Below, piece by piece: positions 43,889 to 52,182 of a DNA stretch of 64,000 nt. The translations under genes were made by a program, and so were the position numbers. The stretch is from Micromonospora sp. WMMD1155. GTDB lineage: Bacteria > Actinomycetota > Actinomycetes > Mycobacteriales > Micromonosporaceae. The notes beneath the pieces are model-generated. The model ran no database searches. It was not told the origin of the DNA and saw only the letters and a list, made by a program, of their open reading frames with translations. The DNA lies in assembly GCF_029581275.1 (NCBI RefSeq), contig NZ_CP120742.1, forward strand, positions 5,518,501-5,582,500. Reading direction: 5' to 3'. The number at the start of each line of letters is the position of its first letter. Position 1 is the stretch's first letter.

Positions 43889-44828
43889 GGTCACCAACCG
43901 CGACCTGCCGATCGCCACCCAACTGTCCGGCGTCCAGTTCGGGTTGGAGCCGGGCGCGTACCGGGAGATCCACTGGCATCAGCAGTCCGAGTGGGCGTAC
44001 GTGCTCAGCGGCAGTTGCCGGATCAGCGCCGTCGACCACGAGGGACGCAACTTCATCGAGGACGTGAAGGAGGGCGACCTGTGGTTCTTTCCGCAGGGCA
44101 TCCCGCACAACATCCAGGCCCTCGAGGACGGCTGCCAGTTCCTGCTGGTCTTCGACGACGGCGCGTTCTCGGAGAACAACACGTTCCTGCTCAGTGACTT
44201 CTTCGCCCACACGCCCCGTCACGTCCTGGCCAAGAACTTCGGCTGGACGACGGAGCAGATGGAGAACCTGCCCGAGCGGGAGAAGTACATCTTCCAGGGC
44301 GACGTGCCGCCGCCGCTGCAACAGGACCGGGTGGTCAGCCCCACCGGCGACATCCCGCGAAGCTTCAAGCACCGGATGCTCGCGCAGACCCCACAGCGTT
44401 TCCGGGGCGGGACGGTCCGGGTCACCGACTCGACCAACTTCGCCGCGTCGGTGACCACCGCCGCCGCCCTGGTGGAGGTCGAGCCGGGCGGGATGCGCGA
44501 GCTGCACTGGCATCCCACCACCGACGAGTGGCAGTACTACATCTCCGGCACCGGGCGGATGGGCGTCTTCGCCTCGCAGGCCGCCGCCCGGACGTTCGAC
44601 TTCCAGGCCGGCGACGTGGGGTACGTGCCCTTCGCCTACGGCCACTACATCGAGAACACCGGCGACGAGCCGCTGGTGTTCCTGGAGATGTTCCGGCATC
44701 CGCGGTTCGAGGACATCTCGGTGATGCAGTGGATGGCGAACACGCCCCACGAGGTCATCGCCGACACGATCAACGTGCAGAAGTCCCTGGTCGACGCGCT
44801 GCCGGCGACCAAACAAACGGTGATCTGA
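43695..44828 (+). CDS. oxdC: Oxalate decarboxylase (bicupin)
   Basis: A 377-residue two-cupin manganese enzyme converting oxalate to formate and CO2. Site 1: REIHWHQQSEW (His93, His95, Glu99) and IPHNI (His138). Site 2: RELHWHPTTDEW (His271, His273, Glu278) and YGHYIE (His317). The lid loop reads SENNT (159-163) and keeps the Glu that distinguishes decarboxylases from oxidases. No signal peptide, so it is cytoplasmic. The ATG at 43695 follows GAGGGAG. It may relieve oxalate stress or raise pH; no formate-handling gene is adjacent. Confidence 0.93.
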   Translation: MVNSDPQPRRGDQGAPPFAGRNVELERQNPDLLVPPTTDSRLVPNLKFSFSQAHTRVEKGGWTREVTNRDLPIATQLSGVQFGLEPGAYREIHWHQQSEWAYVLSGSCRISAVDHEGRNFIEDVKEGDLWFFPQGIPHNIQALEDGCQFLLVFDDGAFSENNTFLLSDFFAHTPRHVLAKNFGWTTEQMENLPEREKYIFQGDVPPPLQQDRVVSPTGDIPRSFKHRMLAQTPQRFRGGTVRVTDSTNFAASVTTAAALVEVEPGGMRELHWHPTTDEWQYYISGTGRMGVFASQAAARTFDFQAGDVGYVPFAYGHYIENTGDEPLVFLEMFRHPRFEDISVMQWMANTPHEVIADTINVQKSLVDALPATKQTVI

Positions 44829-44891
44829 CCGCGGTGACCGGTTCTCGCGCGGCCGCCCGTCCGGTCCTGACGACCTGGTCGGTCACGGCAT

Positions 44892-44921
44892 CCGGCCGCC
44901 CGTCGCCGGACGGGCGGCCGG
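44892..44921. terminator. Bidirectional terminator hairpin
   Basis: CCGGCCGCCCGTC (44892-44904) and GACGGGCGGCCGG (44909-44921) pair perfectly over 13 bp with loop GCCG, between the converging oxdC and PepSY genes. Confidence 0.8.
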
Positions 44922-44930
44922 ACCGGTGGA

Positions 44931-46394
44931 TCAGGAACCGGCGGGTGCCGGAGACGTGGGCGCCTCGACAGGTCGTCGGCGTCGGGACACCGCGCCGACG
45001 ACGACGTCGATGACGAGGAAGGCCAGCAGGGTGAGCCCGAACAACGGCAGTGCCCAGCCGACCGCCACCACCACCGGTACGCCGATCAGCAGTGCCCAGA
45101 GCGGCAGACCACGGACGCCACCACGGGCCGGTGGGGTGCCGGCGAGGGCACGTCGGTCGGTGCGGGTGGGACGCCGCTGCCACCACATGCGGTAGCCCCA
45201 GACGATGACGCAGAGCAGCCCGAGGGCGATCGCCGCGAGCAGGATCTGGTTGACCGGTCCGAAGAGGATGCCCATGTGCGCCTGGATGCCCAGGCCGCTG
45301 AGCTTGGCCAGCAGGGGCCAGTCGGCGAAGTCGCTGCGGGCGGTGATCGTACCCCCGGCGGGGTCGACGGCGACCCGGTCCTTCGCGACCGGCCAGGTGT
45401 TGTCGACCTGGGTGACGGTCCACGCCGAGCCGGGCTCGGCGGCCGGGGCGATCTCGACCGGACCGTCGAGACCGGCGCCCCGCGCGGCCGTCACCACCCG
45501 GTCGAAGGCCGCCGACTCGACCAACCCGCCGCCGCCCGGGGAGCCGTGGTGGCCGCCCCCGGTGGCGGGCGGTGCGCCGTCGAGGCTGGTGGAGATGACC
45601 GGGGTACGCGCCTCGAGCGCGTCGAGGCCCGCGCTGAAGTTCGCCCCGGCGTAGCGGGACCAGGTCAGCCCGGTCGCGGAGAGGAAGAGCAGGCCGACGG
45701 TGAGCCAGATGCCGGTCGTGGCGTGCCATCCCCGGGTGCGCCGTACACCCTTGCCGGCGGACAGGTCCGGCACGAGCAGGTGGCGGGCGGTGGCGCGGGC
45801 GGCGCTGCGGCGACGCCACCACAGGACCACCCCGCCGAGGGCGAGCACCCAGAGCCAGCTCGCGGCCAGCTCGGAGTAGTGCTCGCCCACCGCGCCGAGG
45901 TGCAGGTGGCGGTGCAGGTCGTCGAGCCAGGTGGTGGCGGGGGTGGAGCCGAACCAGGTGGTGAGCTGCCCCTGCGACTCGGCGGTGTACGGGTTGATGT
46001 AGACGGTGTGCTGGTTCTCGCCGAGTTCCGGCAGGGAGAACGTCACCCGGGTGGTCTGGTCGCCCTCGCCGGGCTGTACGGCGGTGATGCTGCCCTCGGG
46101 ATGGGCGTTGCGGGCGGCCCCGACCTGCTCGGCCAGGGAGACGGGACGGTCACCCACCTGCGCGACCGTCAACTGGTCGCCGTAGAGGAACTGGTCGAGT
46201 TGCGGGGTGATGGTGAACGCCAGTCCGGTCAGGGCGGCGGTCACCAGGAAGGGCGCGACGAGGATGCCGGCGTAGAAGTGCAGCCGCAGCAGCAGCGCCC
46301 CGAACGGCGACGTGCGCCGGAGCGGTCGGGCCGGGGTTTCGGCGCTGGTGGAGGGCTCCGGCGTCGCCGCGCCGGACAACTCGGTGAGAGACAT
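44931..46394 (-). CDS. PepSY-domain membrane protein
   Basis: A 487-residue PepSY-associated transmembrane protein with four or five helices (near 35, 185, 240, 375 and 440) and large extracytoplasmic loops. Conserved features are LRLHFYAGILVAPFL at the first helix, DDLHRHLHLG before the second (His-rich, possible haem or metal site), and RRTRGWHATTGIW at the third. Family members are implicated in metal or haem reduction. The ATG at 46394 is chosen; the frame upstream lacks family similarity. A copper-operator-like palindrome lies 24 bases before it, so it is probably the last member of the copper region under its own promoter. Confidence 0.88.
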   Translation of the reverse strand: MSLTELSGAATPEPSTSAETPARPLRRTSPFGALLLRLHFYAGILVAPFLVTAALTGLAFTITPQLDQFLYGDQLTVAQVGDRPVSLAEQVGAARNAHPEGSITAVQPGEGDQTTRVTFSLPELGENQHTVYINPYTAESQGQLTTWFGSTPATTWLDDLHRHLHLGAVGEHYSELAASWLWVLALGGVVLWWRRRSAARATARHLLVPDLSAGKGVRRTRGWHATTGIWLTVGLLFLSATGLTWSRYAGANFSAGLDALEARTPVISTSLDGAPPATGGGHHGSPGGGGLVESAAFDRVVTAARGAGLDGPVEIAPAAEPGSAWTVTQVDNTWPVAKDRVAVDPAGGTITARSDFADWPLLAKLSGLGIQAHMGILFGPVNQILLAAIALGLLCVIVWGYRMWWQRRPTRTDRRALAGTPPARGGVRGLPLWALLIGVPVVVAVGWALPLFGLTLLAFLVIDVVVGAVSRRRRPVEAPTSPAPAGS

Positions 46395-46417
46395 GGTGAT
46401 CCGATCGGGATAGTCGA

Positions 46418-46439
46418 GAGAAACCCCTGGGGGTGTCTC
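46418..46439 (-). promoter_or_regulatory. CsoR-like copper operator candidate
   Basis: GAGAAACCCC (46418-46427), TG, GGGGTGTCTC (46430-46439) is an inverted repeat with one mismatch. A run of C facing a run of G within an A/T-flanked palindrome is the layout of CsoR-family copper operators. It lies 24 bases upstream of the PepSY gene. Confidence 0.45.
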
Positions 46440-46532
46440 CCGTACTGACGTGGTCGCCCGGTGGTGGTGTCGCATCGGTTCCGGCCCTGACGTGGTAGTC
46501 GGACAGCGGGAGCGATTGGTTCCCACTGATGC

Positions 46533-47084
46533 TCAGGGCGTCAGCGAATCCGATCGGCGGCGGGCCGCCCGCCGCCACAGCAGCGCCGCCGCCACCGCGA
46601 CGAGTGCCACACCCGCGACGAGTACGCCACCATTCGGGCCCCCGTCGGGTCGAACCGCCGCGGCGGTGGACGGTGTGGTCGACACGGCGGGCTCGACGAC
46701 CGGCGCGGCGCTGGACGTGGGGTCGGCGACGGTGAACGGGTACGACCCCTGCACCGGGTGCCCGTCGGCGGAGACGACCCGGTAGGCCACCGTGTACGTC
46801 CCGTTCGGCAGGGTGTCGGTCACCTGGACCGTGCTCTTCGCCCCGGCGACCACCGGCTCGCCGGTGACGACCTTCCGCTTGGCGGCGTCGGTGAGCACGA
46901 TGGTGGTGAACGTGGGGTCGAGCCGAGACATGAATTCGAGCACGATCTCCGTCGGTGCGCTGGTCACCGTCGACTGCTGCACCGGCGTGGCCGCCCGCAG
47001 CGAGTTGTGGGCCCAGGCCGGGGCGGCCGGGACGAGCAACGCGACGAGGACGGCGAGCACCGTCGCGCCGAGTCGCGGGCTCAT
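46533..47084 (-). CDS. copC: CopC-domain copper-binding protein with C-terminal anchor
   Basis: A 183-residue exported protein. Signal peptide cleavage at AWA|HNSL leaves an N-terminal His, the classic CopC Cu(II) ligand. The CopC domain follows (about residues 27-125), with STVTSAPTEIVLEF and SADGHPVQGSYPF carrying another conserved His. A Pro/Ala/Thr linker leads to a C-terminal transmembrane helix and an RRRS tail. The ATG at 47084 overlaps the DyP stop (ATGA). It binds copper outside the membrane; no CopD partner is in the window. Confidence 0.92.
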   Translation of the reverse strand: MSPRLGATVLAVLVALLVPAAPAWAHNSLRAATPVQQSTVTSAPTEIVLEFMSRLDPTFTTIVLTDAAKRKVVTGEPVVAGAKSTVQVTDTLPNGTYTVAYRVVSADGHPVQGSYPFTVADPTSSAAPVVEPAVSTTPSTAAAVRPDGGPNGGVLVAGVALVAVAAALLWRRAARRRSDSLTP

Positions 47085-48316
47085 CCGAGCACCTGCTCGC
47101 CGATCCACCCGCCCGGTCGGCAGCCGGGAGGGATGGCGAAGACCGCCGACCCGATCGGCGTGGTCCACTCGTTGAGCAGGTCCCGCTCGGCCAGCCGACG
47201 CTGGATCGGCAGGAACTGCCGGGCGATGTCCGCCTGGTACGACGTGAAGACCAAACCGCTGTCCGCGTGGCCCTCGGTGGTCGGCACACCGTCGTAGTTG
47301 TACGGCCGACGCAGGATTTTCAGCCGGTCGTCGGTGACGTGCGCGCGGGTCAGGTGGGAGAAGTCGGGGATGACGGTGAGACCGTGCTCGTCGGTCGCGG
47401 CGAAGTCGGGCTCGTCGTGCTCGGCGACGCCGGTCAGGGGTGCGCCGGTGTCGAGCCGCCGGCCGACGGCGAGTTCCCGGTCGGTGCGGCCGAGCAGGTC
47501 CCAGGTCTCCATGTTCATGCTGATCCGGCGTACGACGAGTGTGGTGCTGTCGCGCAGCCACGCGGGCCCGTCCGGCACCCAGACGGCGGAGTCCATCGGC
47601 ATCCCGGGTCGGGGGTTGGCGGTGCCGTCGAGCTGACCGAACAGGTTGCGTTGGGTGTGGCCGCCCGGCTCGACGCCGGGGCTGCGCCGGAAGCCCTGCT
47701 GCACCCACCGGACGGTGGCGAACGGTCGGCTGTCCTTGATCAGGACCCGTTGGGCGTGGGCGACGCTGACCGGGTCGTCGGCGCAGATCTGCAGCAGCAG
47801 GTCGCCGCCGGTCCAGGCCGGTTGGAGCCGATCGACGCGGAACGGCGGCAGGTCGGCCACCGAGGCCGGCCTACGGTCGTCGACGCCTCCGGCCCGGTAG
47901 AGGCCGGACCCGAAGCCGAAGGTCACGGTCAGCCGGGCGGGCAGCAGCCCGAGTTCAGCCTCGGTGTCGGCGAGGGCCGGCTTGCCCTGGGTGAGGCGGG
48001 CGGCGTCGTCGGTGAGCAGCCGCAGCAACCGGCCCAGCGCGGCCCGGTCCGTGCCGGGGCGCAGCGTGAATGCGACGAACGCCGCGTGGGCCTGCGGTTC
48101 GGTGGTCACGCCGGCCTGCCGGACGCCGTGGAACGGCTCGACCAGCGCGCCGACGCTCGCCACCGGCGTGGTGTCGGCGGCGGCCGGTGGCTGCCCGCTG
48201 TCGGTGCGGGTAGCGGCGATGGCCGCACCCCCGGCGAGGGCTCCTCCGGCGGCCAGGGCCCCGCCGGTGAGCAGGCCGCGCCTGCTCACCGGCCGGGTGG
48301 GTGACGTGTCGGTCAC
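47081..48316 (-). CDS. Tat-exported DyP-type peroxidase
   Basis: A 411-residue haem peroxidase of the EfeB/DtpA type. The twin-arginine signal VSRRGLLTGG begins near residue 10. The DyP motif GQLDG and a proximal His in DFSHLTRAHV are visible. In Streptomyces lividans a related DyP (DtpA) is encoded with copper chaperones and cooperates in maturing the copper oxidase GlxA. Here a PCu(A)C chaperone gene precedes it and copC follows, both by 4-base overlaps. This supports the same copper-linked role rather than iron extraction. Confidence 0.92.
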   Translation of the reverse strand: MTDTSPTRPVSRRGLLTGGALAAGGALAGGAAIAATRTDSGQPPAAADTTPVASVGALVEPFHGVRQAGVTTEPQAHAAFVAFTLRPGTDRAALGRLLRLLTDDAARLTQGKPALADTEAELGLLPARLTVTFGFGSGLYRAGGVDDRRPASVADLPPFRVDRLQPAWTGGDLLLQICADDPVSVAHAQRVLIKDSRPFATVRWVQQGFRRSPGVEPGGHTQRNLFGQLDGTANPRPGMPMDSAVWVPDGPAWLRDSTTLVVRRISMNMETWDLLGRTDRELAVGRRLDTGAPLTGVAEHDEPDFAATDEHGLTVIPDFSHLTRAHVTDDRLKILRRPYNYDGVPTTEGHADSGLVFTSYQADIARQFLPIQRRLAERDLLNEWTTPIGSAVFAIPPGCRPGGWIGEQVLG

Positions 48317-48914
48317 GATGCCGGGCTCATGCTCATCTCCGGCGTGGCGCTCGTGCCGGGCATGGGCTGGCCGTGCCCGGGGGCGTAGCTCTCCTGCGCG
48401 CCGGTGAACGGTTTGGCCACCGCGGTGAACTGCTGGGTCTTACCGTCTGCGAATGTCAGGGTGAACGTCAACTCGTCGCCGGCCTGCACCGGCTTGGTGA
48501 GGTTCATCAGCATCAGGTGGTCACCGCCGGGCTCCAACGCGTGCGTGCTCTTCGCCTTGATCACGATGCCGCCCTGCTTGGCCTGCATGACCATCTTGCC
48601 GTCCTTCATGGTCATCTCGTGCAGCTCCATCGGCGACACCGAGGTCGCGGCCCCGGTCACCGTGACATCCGTGTCGCCGTCGTTGACCAGGGTCCCGAAG
48701 GCCGCCGTCATCCCCTTGTCGGCCGCCTTCACCCACGGGTCACGGATGCCGAGCACCCCGGCGTCCGGGTCGGCCGAGGTCGAGGCGGACGGGTTCGCCT
48801 GCCCGGTCGACGGGGAGTCGGACGATCCGCATCCGGCGGTGCCGACCGCCAGGATCGCGGCGGCGAGGACGGCGGCCGAGCGGCGGCGCGACCGAGCGGG
48901 CTGGTGCTGAGCAT
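48313..48914 (-). CDS. PCu(A)C extracytoplasmic copper chaperone, apparent frameshift near the 5' end
   Basis: The mature domain (from about 48756 leftward) is a PCu(A)C/DUF461 copper chaperone with the binding pattern HEM, a Met about ten residues on, then HLM. Upstream in the same frame lies a lipoprotein signal (RRRSAAVLAAAILAVGTAGC), yet that frame has no start codon. The only good start, ATG 48914 with GGAGGAAG before it, is one base out of frame, so an indel between about 48890 and 48914 is likely. It may be a sequencing error or a real inactivation. The stop overlaps the DyP start (GTGA). Related chaperones deliver copper to secreted oxidases. Confidence 0.75.
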
Positions 48915-48979
48915 GTGTTCTTCCTCCGATGGTTGCTGCTGGCTGAATGGTCGGCCGCAGCAGGGAGAAAGTTCCGGGC

Positions 48980-51148
48980 TCAGGGCACGTTGATCGTGTA
49001 CTCGGCGGTGTGCACCTTCCCCTCGGCCTGGAAGTCGAAGAAGGCCCGGTACCGGCCCGAGCTGGGCGCGGTCAGCCAGAACTGGACCGTCCCGTCGACC
49101 AGCTCCTGCTCCGGGTGGACGTGCACGTAGCCGAGGTCGCCCTCGCGGACGACGACCAGGTGCCCGTACGCGCCCAGGTAACGCTCCAACTGCACGGGCG
49201 CGGCCGCGTCGGTGCGCTGGACCTGGAACTGCATCGGCGCCGTCACCCCCACCGTCGGGGTGCCGCTCATCGACACCGCGTACGGCCCGGCCGTCGCCTG
49301 TGCCTGCGCAGGCGGCAGCGCGGCGGGGGTGTGCGCCCCGGGCACGGTGTGGTCGACGCCCAGCACGAGAGGCACCTGCGCGCCGTTGGGCGCGGTCACC
49401 GAGAAGTCGGCGTAGACGCGATAACCGCCCGGTCGGGCCAGCGTCAGGGGGACACTCCAGGTGCCGTCGGCGGCCATCGTCGGGTGTACGTGCTGGTAAC
49501 CGGTCAGGTCGCGGCCCACCACGATCATGTGCAACGGCTTGTCGTGGACGACCGCGAAGCGGGTCGCCGGCTGCCGGTCGGTCCCGACGATCCGGAAGCG
49601 GTAGTCGGCGCGTACCCCGGCGGGTTGGGACCGCTCCAGCGGTTGCAGGGTGTAGCCACCGGCGCTGACCGTCGTCCCGGTCGCCAGCGTCTCGCCCGTC
49701 GCGCCGTCACCCCGGTGCGTGTGCGGGCCGGTGCCCGCCGGGTGTTGGTGGCCGTCGGTCGCGGACACCGCCTGCCCGGAGGCGGGCGGGCCGCCCGCCG
49801 GCTTCCGGGCGTTGCCGGCGGGGCTCTGGTCGCCGGTGCCGATGCGGGCCAGCCCGAACCCGGCCAGCAGGGCGACCACCAACCCGCCGACGAGCAGCGC
49901 CAGATGGCCGTTGCTCAACCGGGACCCGGGTGCCGCGGCGACGAGGTCCGGGCCCGGCCGGGAACCGGCCTCGACTGTCGACGCCTCGTCGGTGCTTGCG
50001 GCGACCGTCGCCCTCTGGTCGGTGGTGGAGGGGGCCTTCGCCTCCTGGTGGGTGGTGGAGGGGGCCTTCGCCTCCTGGTCGGTGGAGGTGAGAATCTTCG
50101 CCTTCTGGTCGGCGGGCGTCGGGTCGACGGCGACGCCCGTGCGGGCTGTGACGACCGCGTCGCCCGTCCGCGCCGCCGGCACGGTGGCCGGTCGCCGTTT
50201 ACCACCCGTGGGCTTCGTACCGACACCGCTCACCGCGCCGGCCGTCCTGCCGGCGGAGGACTTGGCAGCGGCTGTCTTTCCGGCGGCGGCCCTGGTCCCG
50301 CTGGTCTTGCCGGCCGACGGCCGGTTCGTGGTACGAGCACCGCCGCCGCGTCGACCGGACGTTCCCGGTGCGGTACGGCCCCGGCCGGTGGGTCTACCGG
50401 TGGACGCCGTCCGACGACGCCAGACGACGAAACCGGCCGCCGCGACGGCCGCCGCGATCGCCGCCGCCCAACCGGCCCAGGCCAGCGCTCCGGAGCCGCT
50501 CTCGTCGGCTGATTCGGTCGGCGGGGCCGCCGCAGCCCCGGACGGCGGGATCACCGGCTGGGCCGAGGTGGTCGGCACCGCCGACGCCTGCCCGGACGAC
50601 CCATGCTGCTCGGTGGCGGCCACCAACGCCGGGTCGGGCTGGGTCGTCGGCGGGCTCCACCCCTTGGGTGCCGCGGTCACCCGCCCGTTGTAGCGGAACG
50701 TGAGCGTCCCCCGCACGGTGTCGCCGTCCGAGGCGACCGACAGGTAGCTCACCGAGTACTGGCCCTTGGCCGGCAGGTGGGTGACGGCCACCATCGCGGG
50801 GAACCCGGTCGTGTACTCCCGTGGCTCGAACTGCCCGTTGACCAGGAAGTACTCCCGCACCGGCTGGTCCAACGGCTTCGGCTCCCCGTACGACCAGCCG
50901 TTGTCGACCCGGACGCCGCCCGGGGCGGTGACCGTGAAGAACGCGTTGGGCGCGGCCTTCTCGGTGAAGAAGAGCTGCACCGCCGTCAACGGCTCGCTCA
51001 CCGTGGCCCCACTCGCCGGCGTGGACATGGCGAGAGTCCCGTGAGCCGAGGCGGGTCGGGCGGACGCGAGGAGAGCGACCGCCGAGGCGAGGAGGAGCGC
51101 GAGGACGCCCGAGAGCACCCGCCCCGGAGTCTGAGGGAGACGACGCAT
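48980..51148 (-). CDS. Large CopC fusion protein with two membrane spans and His-rich C-terminal domain
   Basis: A 722-residue exported protein. After the signal peptide (cleavage ASA|HGTLAMS, N-terminal His) comes a CopC domain to about residue 160. A transmembrane helix follows near 225-245, then a long low-complexity linker with Lys/Thr/Ala and three decapeptide repeats, a second helix near 425-445 and a C-terminal beta domain. That last domain has HMIVVGRDLTGYQHVHP and LGYVHVHPEQE, likely copper ligands. If both helices span the membrane, the linker would be cytoplasmic. First gene of the copper run; the AGGA site lies eight bases before the ATG at 51148. Confidence 0.85.
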   Translation of the reverse strand: MRRLPQTPGRVLSGVLALLLASAVALLASARPASAHGTLAMSTPASGATVSEPLTAVQLFFTEKAAPNAFFTVTAPGGVRVDNGWSYGEPKPLDQPVREYFLVNGQFEPREYTTGFPAMVAVTHLPAKGQYSVSYLSVASDGDTVRGTLTFRYNGRVTAAPKGWSPPTTQPDPALVAATEQHGSSGQASAVPTTSAQPVIPPSGAAAAPPTESADESGSGALAWAGWAAAIAAAVAAAGFVVWRRRTASTGRPTGRGRTAPGTSGRRGGGARTTNRPSAGKTSGTRAAAGKTAAAKSSAGRTAGAVSGVGTKPTGGKRRPATVPAARTGDAVVTARTGVAVDPTPADQKAKILTSTDQEAKAPSTTHQEAKAPSTTDQRATVAASTDEASTVEAGSRPGPDLVAAAPGSRLSNGHLALLVGGLVVALLAGFGLARIGTGDQSPAGNARKPAGGPPASGQAVSATDGHQHPAGTGPHTHRGDGATGETLATGTTVSAGGYTLQPLERSQPAGVRADYRFRIVGTDRQPATRFAVVHDKPLHMIVVGRDLTGYQHVHPTMAADGTWSVPLTLARPGGYRVYADFSVTAPNGAQVPLVLGVDHTVPGAHTPAALPPAQAQATAGPYAVSMSGTPTVGVTAPMQFQVQRTDAAAPVQLERYLGAYGHLVVVREGDLGYVHVHPEQELVDGTVQFWLTAPSSGRYRAFFDFQAEGKVHTAEYTINVP
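50015..50104 (-). repeat. Three 30-bp tandem repeats in the CopC-fusion linker
   Basis: Units at 50015-50044, 50045-50074 and 50075-50104 encode the decapeptide EAKAPSTT(D/H)Q and a diverged copy. The first two differ at one base. They lie in a disordered linker and are in-frame, so copy-number changes would be tolerated. Confidence 0.75.
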
Positions 51149-51289
51149 CTGAATATCCTGACCCGAGTGAGGCTTTTTTCAAGAGCTGGCGATCTTTTTC
51201 CTCACATGGCAAAAGCGACGAAGCCCCGGCGCTGCCTCCGCGCCGCGCCCCCGGTGCCGCGACTTGCCTGGCCAGCTATGCTGCGGGCG

Positions 51290-51480
51290 GCGCTGGTTCG
51301 CCCCGTCGTGACCGTCGGGGCGTCGTAAGAGGGAACCCGGTGAAAGTCCGGGGCTGCCCCGCAGCGGTGAGTGGGAACGAACGCCGTCAACAGCACTGGG
51401 CCGCCGGCCTGGGAAGCGACGGCCGGTAGGAGACCGGCACGACCGGTCCGGCCCGCGAGTCCGAAGACCTGCCTGCGCTG
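51290..51480 (+). promoter_or_regulatory. Cobalamin (B12) riboswitch
   Basis: The conserved core is clear on the plus strand: GGGAACCCGGTGAAAGTCCG (51331-51350), GCTGCCCCGC just after it, a CACTGGG B12-box region near 51394, GGGAAGCGACGG near 51411, and GAGTCCGAAGACCTGCC at 51457-51473. Exact ends are approximate. It precedes the thioesterase gene by about 130 bases; a hairpin able to compete with its 3' strand follows. Confidence 0.88.
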
Positions 51481-51531
51481 CGTACACGACCGTGTGCGCC
51501 GCCGTCGGCCTCGCGGGTGGGCTGAGCGGGT

Positions 51532-51554
51532 GACCTGCCGTTTGTCGGCGGGTC
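51532..51554 (+). terminator. Putative expression-platform hairpin of the B12 riboswitch
   Basis: GACCTGCCG (51532-51540) pairs with CGGCGGGTC (51546-51554) with one G-T wobble and loop TTTGT. The left arm repeats the GACCTGCC of the riboswitch 3' strand (51466-51473), so the right arm could pair with either, a plausible switching device. Confidence 0.5.
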
Positions 51555-51610
51555 CTCGTCTGCGTGTCCGCGTACCGGTGGTGTGGTTTCCCGAGGGACG
51601 GACTACCGCT

Positions 51611-52123
51611 GTGCACGACACCGCCACGATCGCCGGCCGAGCGCCGTCGGCGTCGCACCTGACCCTGTCGCAGATCATGGACCAGCACCACACCAACCTG
51701 ATGGGTACGGTGCACGGCGGCCGGATCCTCAACCTCATCGACTCGGTCGCCGGGGTGGTCGCCGCCCGCCACTCCGACGGCCCGGCGGTGACCGCCGCGA
51801 TCGACGAGACGGCGTTCCTGCGCGCGGTGCGGGTCGGCGACGTCGTGCACGTCGACGCCCGGATCACCTGGGCCGGACGCAGCTCGATGGAGGTCGCGGT
51901 CAAGGTCACCGCCGACCGGTGGGACCGGGCCGTTCCGCCCACCGACGTGGCCACCGCCCACCTGGTCATGGTCGCCATCGACGACGACGGACAGCCGAGG
52001 ACAGTGCCGCCGCTGCTACCCGAGACCGACGGGGACCGTCGTCGCTACCGGGAAGCGGAGATCCGCCGCGAGCACCGGCTGGCGTTGCGGCGGGCGCTGC
52101 TCGACGGCGCCGACGAGGGCTGA
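51611..52123 (+). CDS. Acyl-CoA thioesterase (hotdog fold, YciA/BFIT type)
   Basis: A 170-residue single-hotdog thioesterase hydrolysing acyl-CoA to free acid and CoA. The motif QIMDQHHTNLMGTVHGGRIL (residues 22-41), with conserved Gly and His and an Asp in LIDSVAG, marks the catalytic helix. DETAFLRAVRVGDVV follows. The GTG at 51611 is preceded by GAGGGACGG at ten-base spacing; the frame is open upstream through the riboswitch, which is non-coding. Being the first gene after a B12 riboswitch is unusual and suggests repression when cobalamin is plentiful, perhaps linked to methylmalonyl- or propionyl-CoA balance (inference). Confidence 0.87.
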   Translation: MHDTATIAGRAPSASHLTLSQIMDQHHTNLMGTVHGGRILNLIDSVAGVVAARHSDGPAVTAAIDETAFLRAVRVGDVVHVDARITWAGRSSMEVAVKVTADRWDRAVPPTDVATAHLVMVAIDDDGQPRTVPPLLPETDGDRRRYREAEIRREHRLALRRALLDGADEG

Positions 52124-52127
52124 GACA

Positions 52128-52182
52128 TGCTCGGACTGTCCGTGGCTGCGGTCCTGGCGACCGGTGACGGACAGTCCGAGCA
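52128..52182 (+). terminator. Long inverted repeat after the thioesterase gene
   Basis: TGCTCGGACTGTCCGT (52128-52143) and ACGGACAGTCCGAGCA (52167-52182) are perfect 16-bp arms with a 23-base loop, five bases after the stop codon. Most likely a terminator; it also marks the border of the low-information stretch to the right. Confidence 0.7.

Noticed and set aside
50015..50104. Three 30-bp repeats considered as a CRISPR array
   Set aside because: They are directly adjacent, in frame and encode a decapeptide linker repeat.
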